Shown one piece after another: positions 52,592 to 53,903 of a stretch of 53,903 nucleotides of DNA. The translations under genes were made by a program, and so were the position numbers. The notes below the pieces were generated by a model. That model saw only the letters and a list, made by a program, of their open reading frames with translations. It did no database searches and had not been told where the DNA came from. Origin of the DNA: Ruminococcaceae bacterium UBA3753 (GTDB taxonomy: Bacteria; Bacillota; Clostridia; Oscillospirales; Acutalibacteraceae); the NCBI GenBank assembly GCA_002372375.1, contig DFGJ01000029.1:61278-115180 (forward strand). The letters are read 5' to 3'. Every line of letters starts with the position of its first letter. The stretch's first letter is position 1.

Positions 52592-53524
52592 TCACCTCTT
52601 ATTATTCATTTTTCTACATTCATTGGTACATGTCCTAGAACTCAAACCGCCTCTGTGCAAGCGATCTATCTCACACTCTGCTAAACATAATTTCTCTTTC
52701 GCATTTAAAGCACCTTCATCTTCACAAGTCTCAAGATCGCAGTCATGAAACTCACACTTTCTGCCACCAATGCTGGTAGGTTTACACTTTCCACCCCACA
52801 TTAGTATTTCTAACCTCCTTAAAGGCCCTAGTATATCTTTCTTCAGTTCATCACCCAAACCGCCGAGGAGTTTCTTGCTATCAAACCACGACACATCATC
52901 TAACCGTTGTTCAAGCAATTCCATCCTTTTGCGCAATTCTCCTTTCTTCAGCCAAAAATCACAATCTTCCTTCAATTTCAAAACGCCTCGAAACGTAATG
53001 TGGTCGCTCACCTTACCATCACCACGTTCTTCCTCTTCAGCTACTTCAAAAATCTTTCTATTCCCCTCGATAGCCAGAATTCCGTCATACGCATCTTCTA
53101 ACCTCCTTAATTTTTCTTTAGCTGCACGCAATACTCCGCGCATTAACCGTAAATTATTTAAGCTTTCTTTATAAAACCTATCTCTTTCGCCGCATTTCCT
53201 TTGTGCCTCTGTACTAAATAGCTCCCCTAGCACCTCTTCACGCCTTCTTTCTTCATGCCTTTTAGAGATATATTCAATGTTTCTGCTGAAAGCTTCTTTT
53301 CTCCCTTTATCTTCTTTCCTCTCTCTCATTGCATCATTTAGCATCAACACCAAAAAAGTGCCCACAGCCGTGATGACGTTAAAAATAAACAACTGCTTTT
53401 TCTGCTCTTTTACCTCTTTGTCAAAGTCAAGATCAACCCCCTCCACAATCACGGAGCTAAACAGCATACCGGGCATAGCAACTAAAGAAACCGCTTGAAC
53501 ACAAGCTTTTTTAACAAACCTCAC
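52592..53524 (-). CDS. Secreted Cys-rich coiled-coil protein, new family (member 2)
   Basis: 310 aa, no known family. GTG start with AGGGAGG upstream gives a signal sequence (MRFVKKACVQAVSLVAMPGM), then a second hydrophobic segment (LFIFNVITAVGTFLVLML) and a very charged, mostly helical region (MRERKEDKGRKEAFSRN onward) likely to form coiled coils. The C-terminal ~70 residues hold nine cysteines (GGKCKP, GGRKCEFHDCDLETCED, KLCLAECEIDRLHRGG, RTCTNECRK). It aligns along most of its length with the 458-aa protein at 45142-46518 (see there). It has its own promoter. Probably exported and disulphide-stabilised, role unknown. Confidence 0.8.
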   Translation of the reverse strand: MRFVKKACVQAVSLVAMPGMLFSSVIVEGVDLDFDKEVKEQKKQLFIFNVITAVGTFLVLMLNDAMRERKEDKGRKEAFSRNIEYISKRHEERRREEVLGELFSTEAQRKCGERDRFYKESLNNLRLMRGVLRAAKEKLRRLEDAYDGILAIEGNRKIFEVAEEEERGDGKVSDHITFRGVLKLKEDCDFWLKKGELRKRMELLEQRLDDVSWFDSKKLLGGLGDELKKDILGPLRRLEILMWGGKCKPTSIGGRKCEFHDCDLETCEDEGALNAKEKLCLAECEIDRLHRGGLSSRTCTNECRKMNNKR

Positions 53525-53864
53525 TTCTGCAACAGCCTCCCTAAAAACTCTTCCGCGATTCTATTATAAAACGAAAGTGAAGAAAAAACAAATATTTACG
53601 GCTAGACACCATCTCTACAATGTTGCTCACAGAATATGCACCCAACAAAATAAATACTAAATACGAATCTGTTCACAAGACAAAAAATAGCGACTAGCCC
53701 TGCAAACAAGCCACACAACCTCTTTTAGTACACAGAAACTTAGAAAATACCGTCTAGCACAATGGAGGACACAGCACGAAGAAGCCAACACTGCGCCACG
53801 CTATTAACAAAGAACAAACCGCGCAAAACGCACAAAAATTAGGCCACACAAACCGCAAAAACTG
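53525..53864. other. Non-coding, strongly A/C-rich on the plus strand
   Basis: Apart from the promoter at 53563-53591 I see no gene. The extreme A/C bias mirrors the G/T bias of the 17-18 kb gap. Confidence 0.45.
53563..53591 (-). promoter_or_regulatory. Promoter of secreted family member 2
   Basis: On the minus strand TTGTTT (53586-53591) and TATAAT (53563-53568) with a 17-base spacer, ~40 bases upstream of the GTG start. Confidence 0.65.
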
Positions 53865-53903
53865 TGGAAACAAGCGAACTCGAACCGCTGACCCCCTGCT
53901 TGC
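53865..53903 (-). tRNA. tRNA-Ala (xGC), 5' part cut by window edge
   Basis: The minus strand shows the last two anticodon bases GC, an anticodon-stem 3' side GCAGG, a variable loop, T-arm AGCGG-TTCGAGT-TCGCT and acceptor 3' strand TGTTTCC with discriminator A. T at position 70 fits the G3-U70 pair that marks tRNA-Ala. CCA is not encoded. The 5' half is outside the window. Confidence 0.75.

Overview
This is an AT-rich Firmicutes (Clostridia) window with many signs of genome decay. The Clostridia placement rests on spoVT, spoVAE and a very small spoVM, on the yajC / TIGR04086 / SCIFF peptide / SCIFF maturase block, on ispH directly followed by a four-S1-domain rpsA, and on frequent TTG and GTG starts. 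Long non-coding stretches, frameshifted genes, an in-frame amber codon and duplicated gene fragments suggest a reduced, possibly host-associated or endosymbiotic lineage related to Ruminococcaceae/Oscillospirales. That lifestyle is inferred, and single-base lesions could be sequencing errors.

Layout: 1-14.1 kb is read mostly from the minus strand: tRNA-Glu (partial), tRNA-Met with a good promoter, mltG, a DJ-1 protein, a GNAT protein, a DUF2156 protein, thymidylate kinase, rpsA, ispH, a TrkA-type regulator, spoVM, and a broken RiPP locus (Nif11-type precursor plus a radical SAM/SPASM enzyme with two frameshifts). At about 14.1-14.6 kb direction and base skew switch. From there to about 48.5 kb genes are mostly on the plus strand: yajC, TIGR04086 protein, scfA, scfB, degV, an amidohydrolase, a minus-strand group (ferritin pseudogene, 40-residue membrane peptide, DUF1887/Card1-like CARF nuclease), a ComEC-like hydrolase, obgE, tcdA, an M42 peptidase with two extra copies of its 3' end, murF, an AGCS transporter, spoVT/spoVAE, two HtrA proteases flanking two double-glycine peptides, a second GNAT, tsaC/sua5, an Asn/Met-rich secreted protein, gltX, a Cys-rich secreted protein and glnS. 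From 49.5 kb to the end the minus strand again dominates: clpX, a class D beta-lactamase, a paralogue of the Cys-rich secreted protein, and a partial tRNA-Ala.

How it fits together: ordinary housekeeping (translation, wall synthesis, tRNA modification, proteolysis) is interleaved with envelope and secretion genes and with several peptide systems. Most worth following up: (i) two radical-SAM RiPP systems within 5 kb, SCIFF (intact, but with seven cysteines) and Nif11-type (decaying); (ii) two tiny double-glycine peptides with ten-residue basic tails, in one promoter-driven unit between two surface proteases, with a decayed relative near 10.7 kb; (iii) a paralogous family of secreted Cys-rich coiled-coil proteins, plus an Asn/Met-rich secreted protein, all with an N-terminal signal followed by a second hydrophobic segment; (iv) a CARF nuclease apparently co-transcribed with an overlooked membrane peptide and without any CRISPR array in the window.
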